Numbered from the stretch's first letter, positions 1-12,180 are shown. The stretch is 64,000 nucleotides of DNA from Coptis chinensis (GCA_015680905.1 CM027377.1:12610501-12674500), one strand, 5' to 3'. Numbers and translations are program-made. Notes: a model not told the origin generated them from the sequence alone.

Positions 1-1358
1 CTCTCAGGAAAATGTGAGTCTCATATGTTTTTTGTTGAATTGTCCGTCCAGTGCAGAAGCATTGGACAAATTGCTGTGAAAGCATGGTATCTTGCACTTT
101 GTAAAAATATCATGCTTCAATATTTATTTTGTTGAAGTATCAATGATATAGCAATTATTGCCTTTGAAAAATTGGTAAAGCCAACAAAGGGGGTGAAATA
201 TTACCATATTTTCCGGGATTTCTGGAGTTAATACATCTCCATGCCACAATATTTTGTACCACGGGTGGAAGAGCTTTACCACCGAACAAGATATCTAACA
301 AAATGAAAACAATTTGTCGTTGTAGATTATCCGTATTGATATGAAATTGGCAATGGAGGGTGTCAATATGTTGGCATTCACATCAAATGAGATTACAGTT
401 CCTTTCCTTCTTCCCGAGATGGTAAGCTCCCTTTTGTCCATCTTATGTATACAATGAATTCTTGACCTACACTGTTGTCATTGTAACATTATTTGTTTTT
501 TCCCAGGTTGAGAGGGTGGCGAACATGCTCAATTACTTCTTGTTGCAACTTGCAGCCTCCCAAAAAAATTCTCTTACTCTAAAGAACCCTGAGAAATATG
601 AGTTCAGGCCAAAAGAATTGCTTACACAGGTTTGGTCTATGAGTTTCTCATTTTCCTTGTATTTTATTTTATTTTTTTTCTGTGTGCCATTTGATATTTT
701 CCCCTGTTAAATTTTGTTGAAATCTGACATGACATGTATTTACTTAAATCAGATTTTAACATTCAGCATTAATGATATATGTAAATATGTTATATTAACA
801 ATTGAAGAATTCGTTTATGCTTTAATACTGAGTTTCTGATATTGATTATAATGTCTCGTCATGCGTTCTTTACAATTAAGCCATGCATTTTTTATTTTTT
901 GCATTTTTAGGATTTTTCAGCAAGATATTAAGGGGACAAATTTTCCATTCATGACATATCATGTATTTGTGAGACACTATCTAATGATAATTTCAGCGTG
1001 CTATATCAGCATCTAGATGTCCGTTAAAAAAGATGCTTTCAACCATCTTATATAAGTATTTAGTATATTTATTGTTGGGATTTTCTGTTTGTGATTTATC
1101 TTAAGAAACCATAGTGTCAACACAAGCGTAATAAAATGGTGGAATACACATCGAAATCTGTGTGCATGGGTTTTGGACTCTTTTTTAATATAGTTTATTT
1201 TTTGACTACCCCAAATAAAAAGCACCCATACTAATATTTTGGATGGCTTGTCGCAAGATTGCTTGGATACCCTCATATACGTACGCTTGGCAAGAGGAGA
1301 CAAAGAAAATATATTTCCCACTGCCATATGTAAAGATGGTAGATCATACACTGAGCAG
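1..1358 (+). pseudogene. Ubiquitin conjugation factor E4 (PUB1/UFD2-like), E4-core exons, partial and probably broken
   Basis: E4 factors are U-box ubiquitin ligases that extend polyubiquitin chains on substrates bound for the proteasome. Four exon pieces are visible. Positions 1-13 encode SQEN followed by a gtgagt donor. Exon 326-421 encodes IIRIDMKLAMEG and MLAFTSNEIT up to PFLLPEM. Exon 507-629 encodes VERVANMLNYFLLQLAASQK and then PEKYEFRPKELLTQ. Exon 1258-1358 encodes [20 protein letters not shown] and GRSYTEQ before a gtagac donor. The order and spacing match the conserved E4 core of the plant protein. The first three junctions keep phase. The fourth exon, entered at its only nearby AG (1257), has extra bases upstream of YVRLARGD, so its frame does not follow from exon 3. 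No following exon and no U-box is found before 1.7 kb. I read it as a truncated copy. An intact gene with unusual splicing is less likely. The 5' part lies outside the window. Confidence 0.8.
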
Positions 1359-1737
1359 GTAGACTTTCCTTGTTTCCCTCACTGTTTCTTGTAGTAGTAG
1401 TTGAGAAATTAGGGAGTATTTTGATCCATTTGTCAATTAATAGTATTTATTGACATAGATATATCACTAAAGTTAACAAATGAAAAGTAAGAATACCTTA
1501 TTATTCTGAAGTAGGGTACTTTATAATTACGCCACCAATCAAAGGTCCCATATTTCAAACCTGAAAGGATTATCGAAAAAAATATATATATTTCAGACCT
1601 GAAAAATAAACTGCGTATTTTAGCAAGTGTGCCATTATTCACGCTTTGCTTTCCTTATTATACAGCTTAGATATAGTATAAAGCTTAATATTACATGAAA
1701 GCGACTCCACGACTACATAACCATTGAACAACTACAA
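1359..1737. other. Gene-free stretch between the E4 fragment and the split repeat-protein pseudogene
   Basis: AT-rich sequence with no coding similarity I can recognise on either strand. The next exon expected for the E4 factor is not here. Confidence 0.5.
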
Positions 1738-1897
1738 CTACAACCTTAATATTGCATTGAAAGCAGGAGCACTCTTCTCCTGGGGTTCGCTATTTTGCGA
1801 AGTTTGGGAGTTTTCTTCTTGTTTGTTACTTTTGAAGGCTTTACCAAGCAGGTTGGCGACAGCGGATTTCCCCACCTTCCCTGCAACTTTGGTGACA
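1738..1897 (-). pseudogene. C-terminal part of a paralogue of the 36.2-kb repeat-protein gene, cut by a retrotransposon
   Basis: Read on the minus strand from 1896 to the TAG at 1740-1738, this gives 51 uninterrupted codons starting VTKVAGKVGKSAVANLLGKA and continuing into a short Q/N/S/E-rich tail. The pattern (amphipathic K/A/V/G-rich start, then a polar low-complexity tail) matches the N-terminal part of the intact protein encoded at 36932-36204, which has KEAVGKVAEKIEKSI at the same place. The other half of this copy lies beyond the Gypsy element at 14539-14585, and the codon split by the insertion (gat gt|c) fits across the two sides. The tail is much shorter than in the intact gene. The function of the family is unknown. 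Confidence 0.7.
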
Positions 1898-2430
1898 TGT
1901 AAAGGAGGGTTTTGATCTTCTCCTAATTACAACAAGGAAGAACGGGAGGGGTTTGGATTTTGGATGTGACCGAGGTCGCCTATGAAGCTTAATCCGCCTC
2001 TTCGTTATCTTCTCTCGTTTTTCCTTTTCTTGGGGAGAGAAGAATCAGGTCTGACGTAGTTCCAAAGGTGGTATTTATAGATTTCGGGGAGAGGAGATCC
2101 TTCCGACCGTGTACTACTTTTTGTGCAAATGTAGGGTGGAGATCGCGGATGAGTGTTGAATTGGATTTTGGATATGCCCCGCTCGATTGGGGGTAGATCA
2201 CGGTAGTCCCTATTTCCGGTGATGAGATTACCACTAAGATCTTGGCAATCATTACACCTGGTGGGGTGTGTTTCTATCCGCGTTACAGATCGGCAAAGTG
2301 TTAAATCGAGATATCTTCGTTAGCACCACCTACTCGAGCAGCTCGCAGTCGGTCTTGGAGGTCGATATCTTCGATTCGATTATGCTCCTCTCACGAGTCA
2401 CGATGCCCTATGAGGATATCGCTCCCTACA
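1898..2430 (-). repeat. Gypsy (Tat) LTR, 3' copy in element orientation
   Basis: Begins TGTAAAGGAGGG and ends CCCTACA on the plus strand. It matches 14009-14538 over its whole length with scattered substitutions and small indels, so the insertion is not recent. Confidence 0.93.
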
Positions 2431-2442
2431 CACCCCTCTCGG
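2431..2442 (-). other. Polypurine tract of the Gypsy element
   Basis: The minus strand reads CCGAGAGGGGTG immediately before the TGTAGGG start of the 3' LTR, the expected place for plus-strand priming. Confidence 0.6.
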
Positions 2443-2955
2443 TAGGCGTTGATGTAAGGAAACGCTTCTTGAGAAAGAGTCGGACGGCGTGGTGGAGCAT
2501 GAGCGAAACGATAGTGGATGAACCGGATCGGTAGGGCGCCACTTTTGAATCTTTGTGGCTGGTGAATTGGCGGGAAAAAGGTAGCTTTACCTTACTTGCA
2601 CGTGACAGAATCGTAGCAGTTGGAGAAGAAACGTGTCGCCGCGTTATGCGGAACTGCTGAAAGGACAGTGTCTTGGAACACGTGTGCGGGCTATAGCGTA
2701 GGCTGTAATGATTATTCCTTGGTAACTGAACGGGCGGTTTATACAAAATCAGATTTGAGATACCAAAAAGTTATTTCGTGTTTTCTTCCTCCGCAAAAAC
2801 GCCAGCTAGGGTTTCTCAGGTGAGTGCTCCTGTTGCTGTTTTCTTTCCAATTTCCATTTGCTTTCCTCTCTGTCCGGCTCGTTATTTTAAGTAGGTAGGT
2901 TATTGTAAGGCTATAGGGTTTAGGACTGAATATTTGATAGAAAGGAGTTGTTATA

Positions 2956-5281
2956 ATGTCTGATTCTGATGATACTCGATCGGAGGAGGTCCGAGAGATA
3001 TCTTTGAGTTGTGGAGAGTACGAGGATGAAGAAACAGTAAGTGTCGGCATGGGGGTTGAGTTGGAAGAAGAAGATAGGATAGGCGGGGGTAATGCCCGAT
3101 CTAGGTCAGGAGATGATGTGGCCAGTACGTCAGGTCGGGGGGAGATGGCGTCATCAAGCGATGTGCCCCCTAGAAGTGTGAACCGTCGTGCTGCTAACTC
3201 TTTCCCCGAACTGAGGGCAGCATATGGGATTAAGATCCCTGACCTGGAGATATACGAGCCACGATTGAGTGAAAATGTTCGTAGTGAGGAGTATAACCCG
3301 CCGAACGGTGGAGTTATAATCTGTGAGGGCCAGGTGAGAGCGCATATGCACATACCGCTTCTAAACGGTATCGCGACTTCTTGGCGCTTTGTTGGAAGTC
3401 TCCCTATCGGTTAAGTAGGTAACACTGGCGATTATTTAAGGTGTTCGACCTGTTGAACGCGAGCGGGAATATATGACATAAGGGTAGGCGACATAGTGGA
3501 GCACTATGTGGGTACGTCGATCGGGAATATGAACTTTAGCTTGCAAAACCATGACGGCCACGTTACTGCTGTGATCGATGGAGTAAGCAATGAGGCCCGG
3601 ACTAAGAGACCGTTGTTGCTAGTTGGCAATTACTGTGTGAGCGGGTGTATACTGCGAACTAGGATTTGTAACATATCCGGTGGGTAGGAACACTTTTCTG
3701 TTGTTATTTTTCGGAACGTTTGATAGTTGTTCTAACAGGTCTTTGTTTTGCTTTGGCTGCGCAGTTTTACGTGAAGCGCTTAACCGATCGGGGAGATAGA
3801 AAGATTTGCTCGGCCGAGTCGTCTTGGAAAAACAAAGCGAAGTTGCCCGAGGTTGCACATTTCTTTGTAGAAAAGGGTGGACCGGCAATCCGGAAAAAAG
3901 GAAAGCGCAAAAAGCGAGCTCGAAATTCCGCTAAAGGCAAAGGAGTGATGGAGGCACGAACGAGTGACCTGGTAACACGAGAGGAGAGGCAGCGGGTGCA
4001 TGGGAGCGCAAGGCGTCCTGTTAGGGGGGGAACCTCAGGAGCTGGAGGGTCGGGCAGTCGGCCTGAATGGGGTTCGATCGAGGCTCCTGTGGAGTTGGAG
4101 CCAGTGGTTCTGACCGCTCGTGCTAGGGGCAGGTCGGAGAGGAGGCAACGCGACGCCTCGAAAAGCAAGACAACCGGACGAAGCGCGAAAGTAGCTTCGA
4201 CACGCGTTAAGTGGGGATGACGCTAGCGCGGGGGGCGGATCTGATGGTGGTACGGCTAGGGCCACGGTATCTCGCCGTAGTGGGGCCCGACCTGAGCAGG
4301 TCATGGACTTGGCCACTTTTGGAGCGGGGGTCCAAGACGCCCTCGGCGGGGCCGATCCCAAAATCGGTGAAGAAGGCCAAGGCTCCGCGTAAAGGTGATT
4401 TGGAAAGCGGTTCGCGTCTGGGATGATCCGGAGGGACATTTTGTCTATCCGACGAGCATGGGGCGCAATAATCGTGAAACGGTTTAATCGTTGCTTGCCG
4501 GATCCAATGAAGATAGCGAGTTGTTTGCTAGAAACGAGATAGCTCGGATGGCAACCGAGAGCTTGGATGAGAAGGGGGCCGACAACTTGAGACGAATGGA
4601 AATTGGGCAATGCTTGGTATGTCCGTAGTTTCATCCGAGGTTACTTGTTTGCTTATGCAAATTGTTGTTGTGCTAACCATGTGTAAGTTCATGCAAAATG
4701 GTGAGTGGATTCCGAAGTTGAAAGAGATCGCCCGGTTCGCGAGAATCGATAGGGAAATGGTGGTGAAGTTCGGCCGAGGAGCTGAAAACGTCCGGGCGCC
4801 GCGATGGAGCGAGGAGCGGAAGATTTGAAGAAAGCTCATGAAAGACCGAAGAAGCCGCCAAGATGTTGAAAGATACTGAAGCGGAAGAGATTTGAAGCAA
4901 AAGCTAGAAGGAGTCAAGATAATGTCCGAAAAGCGCCTACCGTGGAAAAATGGGTAGGTCAACGAGCGATTATGCTTTACCGCAAGAAGGTTGCTCGGGA
5001 CGCTAACCAGGCCTATGACATCGGACGAGCCAGACTTCGTTGAGCCGGAGGCTGACTACAATGGCTTGAAGGAGGAACACGCCATTTGGCGTCCGTCCCT
5101 CGGTGGAGGAGGTCCGAGGGATGCCGGTGTGGCGATTGCCTCTTCCGTGGCGCTGCCGGGGTGGCTCGAAAAATGCCGCCGCGCTGATCGCGGTGATGAG
5201 CTTAGAGTTGGATGGCATAGCGATTATAGTGGGCCGGGAGAGATCTTTGAGATCGATGAAGCTTTTGGCGTGGAGGGGTAG
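2956..5281 (+). pseudogene. Extra gene A of the Tat element, antisense to gag-pol
   Basis: Unidentified protein of the kind carried antisense by Tat retrotransposons. Positions 2956-3414 are open for 152 codons: an acidic Ser-rich N-terminus (MSDSDDTRSEEVREISLS), then FPELRAAYGIKIPDLEIYEP and a stretch ending NGIATSWRFVGSLPIG. Further pieces in shifting frames follow: 3496-3687, a lysine/arginine-rich basic stretch at 3765-4220 after an intron-like segment ending gctgcgcag at 3764, and acidic or helical pieces to about 5281. Frames are interrupted repeatedly, so no full protein can be made. Upstream at about 2735 is tttataca, a possible TATA, then an agggtttctcag/gtgagt donor at about 2820, suggesting its own promoter and a leader intron. 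An aactggtttcctgggg block at 5358 follows the gene and recurs after gene B. Confidence 0.5.
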
Positions 5282-6164
5282 CTACCGTGCCGGAGATGAC
5301 GAGGTTGTAAAAGTTGTTGCTTGTCTTTTTATCAGCTTATATGCTGTGATACAATAGAACTGGTTTCCTGGGGTAACCTGGGCAGTTCGCCTTTTTTGTG
5401 TTTGTGTATTGTAATCTTGAACGAGTGGGTGTCTCTTGCTGATTCGGGGTAGCCGATTGTTGTTAACTCGTATGGGGCCGGGTTGGATTTTCTGAGTAAT
5501 CTCAACAACTCGGCTCAAGATTGAGCTGTATGAAAAAGCTGTTAAACCAGGTCGTCCTTTGTTTGCATGCGATGATAGATATTTGTTTTGCTTGTGTATG
5601 TCTGAGTCGTTTGCTCGCTCATAGTTATGCAGGATTATACGGCTTATATTGGAATGTGGTAGGCACATTGTGGTGACAACCTCCTTACTTACGATTGGTA
5701 AGATGGGAGGAGCGTCCTGTTGTTGGAGTGCTTTCGATTGATAAATGCTACGCGCAACGTGAGCATCAGATCGCTGGAGTCTGGCTCGAGACGTAGGTCG
5801 AATTGCTCAGATTCGTCGCCGCCAACTGCGGTGTTCCCTTGCGTCGCGACACGTGTAGGAGACGAGCGTTCATGGGACATAATGATGGCGGGCGGATGGC
5901 GTTTGCCCTCAAAGGTGATTATGAGGCACTTAGGAAAAGACGTTTCCTAAGGAATATAAACCGCTCCTCGAATACCATCAAGGGGTTTTATCATTGTTGT
6001 GCCTAAGCTTCCCTTCATCGTCTTTGCTCTGCCCTTTCGCTGTGCCTTTCTGTCGTTGCTGCTTCATCAGGTACGTGGTTTCTTATCTGCGCGTGTTATT
6101 CTGTTTGAGAAATACCTAGAGTAAGCTTTAGCTCATGCCGCAGTAACTTTGCTGCTAGGTTAGG

Positions 6165-7145
6165 ATGGCTAGATGTCGTGCGTTTGTGAGAGAAACGTCA
6201 CCACTATCAATGGAGGAAATGGAGTTTGATCCTCATGTTCATGGCGATCGTGGGAAGAGAAAGGTTGCTGATGGAGAAACCCATCATAAACGACCGAGGA
6301 GAGATAGTCGCCCTGCTGGCGGCATTGTGTTCAGTCGCCACCGAAATGTGGGCTTAAAACCGGCTGGTCGTTCGGGCCGAAATGCAACGAAATGGGGCAA
6401 GGTCGCCCAGTCACGGGTGAGAGTTCGTCCCCGCAATGTAAGGATGTGGGGAGCGAATTCTACTACCTGGGGAAGACGGGGAAGAAGCGGATGGTGAAAC
6501 GTTCGGACTGTAGCTTCCACTCGGCTCCCATAGCGACTAGCGTTCTGAAGGGGATTGTGCTAGATGGTGATAAAGCAGAGGTGGAGGACGAGGACATGGG
6601 GACACTACTGGGGACGATGGATATGGCCGCTTGTTTGGTGAGCTCCTGATGCCTTAAGCTGTTGTGCCGACTTCCAGGGGAGTCTGGTGTTCTAACTTTG
6701 CTCATGCAGTTTCTTGCAGGGTATGATAAGCTGAAAGATCTTTGTCACGGCGTCGAGATTAGTGGTAACCCTCACGTGGAGTCGGGGGTTGATCGAAATG
6801 CGTGGGGGTGGATAAGAAGAAACTAGAAGTGATGTCCACCAAGTACCAGAACGTAGTTCTTTGGAACGTGATTTATCTTGGTGATATGACCGAAAGCTGG
6901 AAAGGGAACCGGCCGTTGTGATCGCTAAGAAAATGTCGGAAGGCGCTAAAAAGCCGAAGAAGGCGATATCGAAGCCTCTGTACCGCCTATGCCGCTACCG
7001 GATGAAAAAAGTATGACATCACCGAGGAAAACGATTGCGGCGCAGGAAGGAAAGCCCGAGATGCGCGTGATCTTTGAGGTCACTTCGGCATACTGCTTCG
7101 ACTAGCGCAGCCCCGGAAGACAAGCATGTCATTACTGAGAATTGA
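6165..7145 (+). pseudogene. Extra gene B of the Tat element, antisense to gag-pol
   Basis: A second plus-strand gene with a layout parallel to gene A. TATA-like aatataaacc lies at 5950-5960, then a pyrimidine-rich leader with a caggtacgtgg donor at about 6070, then an ATG at 6165 opening 110 codons (MARCRAFVRETSPLSMEEME, then a very basic K/R-rich tract). Continuations at 6392-6649 and 6720-7100 lie in other frames. The trailer contains agaactggtttcc and tttcctgggtaatccc, resembling the trailer of gene A. The product is unknown and the gene is decayed. The two could be diverged duplicates of one accessory gene. Confidence 0.4.
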
Positions 7146-7497
7146 TAAGGTGATCTTTATTTGACTCTATTAGTCTTGAGTTGTAAGTGTAGTCTACATT
7201 TCTCTCTCTTATACGAGAGCAAACAATAGAGCTGTGTTTTCAGGCTTGCCTTAGCAGTTCGGCATTTTCATTCAGAGAACTGGTTTCCACGAAAGTGGCA
7301 GTTCAATACTTGGTGAATTTTTGTAATGATCCTCGATCTGGATTTCCTGGGTAATCCCAGCAGATCGGTGGATGTATTTGTTATGGCGTATGGTCATATA
7401 ATGTTATTTTAGATGTGTATGCATGCTGCCGTGTACTTGTGTGTAACTAGCATCCTGATTCTGATTCTAGAAATATGCGTCCTGTTATGTAGTCAAC

Positions 7498-8110
7498 CCT
7501 AGAAATATAGGTCGTTGATGTTGAGAGGCTACAGAATTGGAGAGGCTTGCTTTCGGTGCTGTGGAGCTCCTAGAAATATAGCTTTGCTTCAAGACTTGGA
7601 AAGAGCGTTCTCCGTGGTCGATCCTAGAAATATAGGGCCCCGACGTAACAAGACTTGGAAAGGCTCGTGAGCGAACAAGCTCCGGAGAGGTTATGTAGCC
7701 AATGAGCTCCTCAGTGGAGAGCGCTCTCGTAGTAGTCGATCCTAGAAATATAGGTCCTCGGCGTAACAAGAATTGGAGAGGTTATGTAGCCAATGAGCTC
7801 CGTGAGAGTCAGATGCTCATGGAGAGCGTTCTCGTGTAGTCGATCCTAGAAATATAGGTCCTCGACGTAACAAGAATTGGAGAGGCTATGTAGAGGAGCT
7901 CTATGTATGCCATGAGAGCTCCGTGTAGTCGATCCTAGAAATATAGGTCCTCGGCGTAACAAGAATTGGAGAGGCTATGTAGCCGCGAGCTCCGAGAGTC
8001 AGTATGCTTTACGGAGAGCGTTCTCGTGTAGTCGATCCTAGAAATATAGGTCCTCGACGTAACAAGAATTGGAGAGGCTATGTAGCCGATGAGCTCCGCA
8101 GAGAGCTCGT
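7498..8110. repeat. Tandem repeat tract with the core CCTAGAAATATAGG
   Basis: The 14-mer cctagaaatatagg, or a one- or two-base variant, starts at 7498, 7569, 7623, 7741, 7845, 7934 and 8037. The last four units also share cgtaacaagaattggagag and tgtagcc blocks and are 89-104 bp long. The core ends are an inverted repeat (CCTA...TAGG). The tract lies between integrase and the antisense genes of the Tat element. Confidence 0.88.
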
Positions 8111-8316
8111 GCTTTCGCTGGAGGAGTTCTCCTAGCTTCCTCGCTTGAGAGTATATGTTGCTGGGCGAGTGGCGAGCCAAGTAAAACGTGTTGAGCGTCT
8201 ATGCTGTGTAAACTGGTTGGCTTGCCAATACAAATAAAGATAGTAACTTGTATTAAATAACACAGGAAACTTATTTGACATTAATGTGAACCAAAAAATA
8301 TACACCATGGATGGCA

Positions 8317-10027
8317 CTATTGGTAAAAAAAATTCAGTAGATAAGTATTCCAAGGTCGAGGCAACATCTTCCCCTCTTGGGTTCTTATCCAGTATGCTCC
8401 ATTGCCGACGACGCGTTCCACGATGTAGGGGCCTTCCCATGTGGGTGCTAACTTGGAATCGTCCTGCGTCTTTTTGAGCACTAGGTCTCCAGGTTGAAAA
8501 GACCTAGGATGAACTCGCTTGTTGTAGGAGTTCTTCAGAGTTTGCTGATAAGACGCGACTCTGATGGCAGCTAGATCGCGCCTTTCTTCGAGCAGGTCGA
8601 TTTCTCGCGCTAAAACGGAGTCGTTGTGTCCGGATTCTACAAGTTCTGAGCGAGTCGTAGTGACTGTCAGCTCGGTAGGAATTACGGCTTCTGTGCCATA
8701 ACACAAGGAGAATGGTGATTCGCCGGTGCTAGATCGGGCTGTGGTACGGTGAGCCCACAGAATATTTTCCAACTGATTTGGCCACTGGCTTTTGTTCTTT
8801 TCGATCTTTTTCTTTAGATTCTCCAGGATTGCTTTGTTACTGGCTTCGCTTTCGCCATTACTCGAAAGCGCATCTTTGCTGGAGTAGAGAACGCATGAAT
8901 GATCTTCCACTTGGCTAGGAACTCTTTGATCGCTCGCCTTTGAATTGAGGCCCATTGTCCATTACTAGTGTATGTGGTAAACCAAATCTGGTGATAATGT
9001 GAGTCCAGATGAAGTTTCGGACATGGGACTCTTTGACGTGTGCGAGAGGAATGGCCTCGACCCACTTGGTGAAGTAGTCGGTGGCAGCTAGGACAAAGCG
9101 GAAGCCAGTACTCTTCTGTGGGATGAATGGTCCCATAATGTCCATGCCCCACATGTGAAATGGCCCGGCTCGCTATCTTGATCGGTTCGCGGCGGTTTGG
9201 ATGATATTGTGGCCGAACGTTTGGCATTTGAGACATTTGAGGACGTATGCTTTAGCATCGATCTGCATCCGGGGCCAGAAATATCCTTGAGAGATGGCCT
9301 TGTGAGCTAATGAGCGGCCGCCGGCGTGATTTCCACATTCTCCTTCGTGGATTTCTGCAAAAATCAATTGACCCTGTTCTGGGGTAATGCACCGTAAGTG
9401 TGGGCCACCAGCGGATTTCCTGAACAGCTTGTTTTGGACTAAACAATAACGACGAGCTTGATATGGGACCTGCCTGGCCTTGGTACGCTCCTCAGGGAGC
9501 GTGCCGTGCTGGATATAATCGATGATGGGCTGCATCCATGTTTGGCTCAACTGACTGGCGGAGAGAGGAAATAGGTCGCTTATCATCAAGGTGTGGTCGA
9601 CTTGGTATGCAGGTCGATCGACGACTTCTATGAGAACTTGTCGGGGAACGCAGCTCGGGGTCTGGGTAGCCAAGTAAGCTAAACTGTCTGCGTGGCGGTT
9701 CTCCTCACGCAAGAAATGATGTATGTGTACCTGCTTAAAAGAAGGCAATAACTGATGAACGACCTGAAGATACTTGGAAAGGTTACCTTCGTGGGTAGTG
9801 TACTCTTTTGCAACCTGGCGAACGACCAGTTGCGAGTCACTAAAGACTTGGATCTCTTCGACACCGAGCTGAAGCGCCATCCTTAGTCCCCTAATTAGCG
9901 CTTCGTACTCCGCCTCATTATTGGAAGTTGCAAAGTCAATGCGGACTGACTTTTCAATCATATTTCCGTCGGGGGAAACTAAGACGACTCCGATGCCACT
10001 TCCACCGAGATTACTCGAACCATCCAC
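8317..10027 (-). pseudogene. Tat element archaeal-type RNase H and integrase, frameshifted
   Basis: 9173-10027 (minus) encodes a second RNase H of the archaeal/RVT_3 type with its acidic residues visible in MDGSSNLGG, SNNEAEYEALI and VFSDSQLVV. It then runs into the integrase zinc finger, ending LKCLKCQTFG. The integrase core follows: 8915-9154 has WGMDIMGPF and LVMDNGPQF (first and second catalytic Asp), and 8317-8955 has NGESEASNKAIL with the catalytic Glu, then a C-terminal domain with FQPGDLVLKK and WEGPYIVERV. Three reading frames are needed, so the product is broken. Integrase would insert the cDNA copy. The extra RNase H marks the Tat lineage. Confidence 0.88.
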
Positions 10028-10073
10028 AAAGAGAGACCAGGGCGATTTGACTCTCGTTTTTGTGTCTGGGAGC

Positions 10074-12180
10074 TCAGTTTCTTGTTCCCAAACCGGGTCC
10101 TCGACCGAAATCTGCTAGAAAATCGGGCGACGACCGACCTTTCTGAGAAGTGCGGGGGACGAACTCGATGTGGTGTTCTCCGAGTTCTTCGGCCCAAACT
10201 GCCATTCGAGTAGTCTTGTTTTCTTTGTGAAGGACTTTCTTCAATGGAAGGTCGGTAAGAACTTTGATTTGATGTGCCTGAAAGTACGGCCTGAACTTCC
10301 GTGCGGAATACAACAAAGCAAGTACAGCTCGTTCCAGGAAGGCGTAATTCTTTTCGCTGGCGTGGAGCGTCTTTACTCGTGAAGTAGATTGGCTTCTCTG
10401 AATTGTTCTCCTCTTTAAAGAGAACCGAAATGATGGCTAAATCGGATAATGGCTGACGATAAAGCCCTGTGTCTCCATATATTGGTTTGGCTAAGACGGG
10501 GCGCGGTGAGATACTCTTTGAGAGTAGCGAATGCATGATGACATTGATCGCTTCCATGAAAACGGCTCGCCTTTTTGAGGAGCCGCAGGAACGGTCTGCA
10601 CTTATCTGAGGCCCTTGATATGAACCGGTTGAGCGCCGCGACCATTCCCGACAATTTCTGTATCTGTTTCTTTGTGCGTGGATCGGGCATATCTAAGAAC
10701 GCTCGGATCTGGTCAGGATTTGCCTCGATCCCGCGCTGCGACACCTGATACCCCAAAAACTTGCCAGAGGACGCTCCAAAGAGGCATTTTTCTGGGTTCA
10801 ACTTCATGCCCGTACGACGTAGTCTGGAGAACGCTTGTTCGAGGTGGGTGAGGTGATCACCAGCTTTTTTGCTTTTGACCACCATGTTGTCAATGTACAC
10901 CTCCATGGTGTCGCCTAACATGTCTTGGAACATGTCAGTGATCAGGCGTTGGTATGTCGCTCCGGCGTTCTTCAGACCGAACGGGAGGACGTTGTAGCAA
11001 TAGATCCCTTGCTCCGTAATGAACGAAGTCTTCTCTTGATCTTCCTCGGCGAGTGGGATTTGGTTGTACCCACTGTACGCATCCATAAAGGAGAGGAGCT
11101 CATGACCACAGGTTTGGTCGACAAGTTGGTCAATGCGAGGCAAGGGAAAACTGTCTTTTGGCGTGGCCTGATTGATATTTGTGAAATCGACACATAGGCG
11201 AACTGTGCCATTCTTTTTGGGGACGGCGACAATATTTGCAATCCACTCGGGGTAGTCTACCTTTCTGATGAAACCGACTTGCTTGAGTTTTTCGACCTCG
11301 TCGTTGATGGCTTTTTGAAAGCGCAGGGATAGTCTACGAGGTCGTTGTCGGACTGGTTTAGCATTGGGGTTCACATTTAATTTATGGCATGCGATTTGAG
11401 GATCGACTCCGGGCACATCAATATACGACCAAGCAAAAACATCTTTATTCATAGATAAAAAATTTACAAGCTGGGTCTTTAACATGGGGTCGAGGTTGGC
11501 CCCTACATAGACGAACTTGGGGTCGTCAGCGGTGCCTAGGTTCACTCTTTCTTTTTCTGCCACTGGAGGTGTTACAGCGGATGGTGGAGCGCTGCTTGGT
11601 AGTTTGCTCTCAAGGGGGTCTTGAACGTGCTCTGGGCTAGTCTGGCTAGCAGTTGGGGTCTGAACGACTTGAGCATCAGCGTTGATGGGGGCATCCCCGA
11701 AGCTGTGGATACAGCACTGGAGGTATGGACTCTGGTGGTACGGCCGTTGTTGGCACGTGTGTTGGCCCACCACAATCCGAAGCGATTCTTGACACTCTAG
11801 TCGATGGGGCGGCTGATTTTGTATCAATGCTGGGTAGCTTTGCTTGTGCAGGAATGAGTCGGGGAGCGACTGCAGGTATTGGCTTGCTGGAGCCCCCAGC
11901 GTTCTGCTTGGCAGGTCGAGTCTGGACTCCGGCCACTAAATCATGTGCCATTGTGTAACTGGTGGGCTCGTGTATGATGGGTGTCAGTCCATCGGCAGTC
12001 TCACTGGTTGATACTATCTGGTTACAGTGATACGCTTCAAGCTGATTGCTTCTAAGCTCCATCATTCCCCTAGGTCCTGGGAAACGTAGAACTTGATGCA
12101 ATGTTGATGGGACTGCTTGCATCTGATGGATCCAGCGTCGCCCTAGTATGGCATTGTAGGACGACTTAATGTCGAGAACG
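10074..12180 (-). pseudogene. Tat element protease, reverse transcriptase and RNase H
   Basis: Around 12061-12180 the minus strand keeps the end of the aspartic protease region (SYNAILGRRWIHQM, AVPSTLHQVLRF). 10415-11827 holds the reverse transcriptase: AIACHKLNVNPN-type lead-in, KKNGTVRLCVDFTNIN, SFMDAYSGYNQIPL, VLPFGLKNAGATYQ and FLGYQVSQRGIEANP. The catalytic box reads EVYIDNMVVKSK: the second Asp is Asn, which would abolish polymerisation. 10074-10557 contains the conventional RNase H (LLYSARKFRPYF, KVLTDLPLKKVL) in other frames. The region is a decayed pol. Confidence 0.88.
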
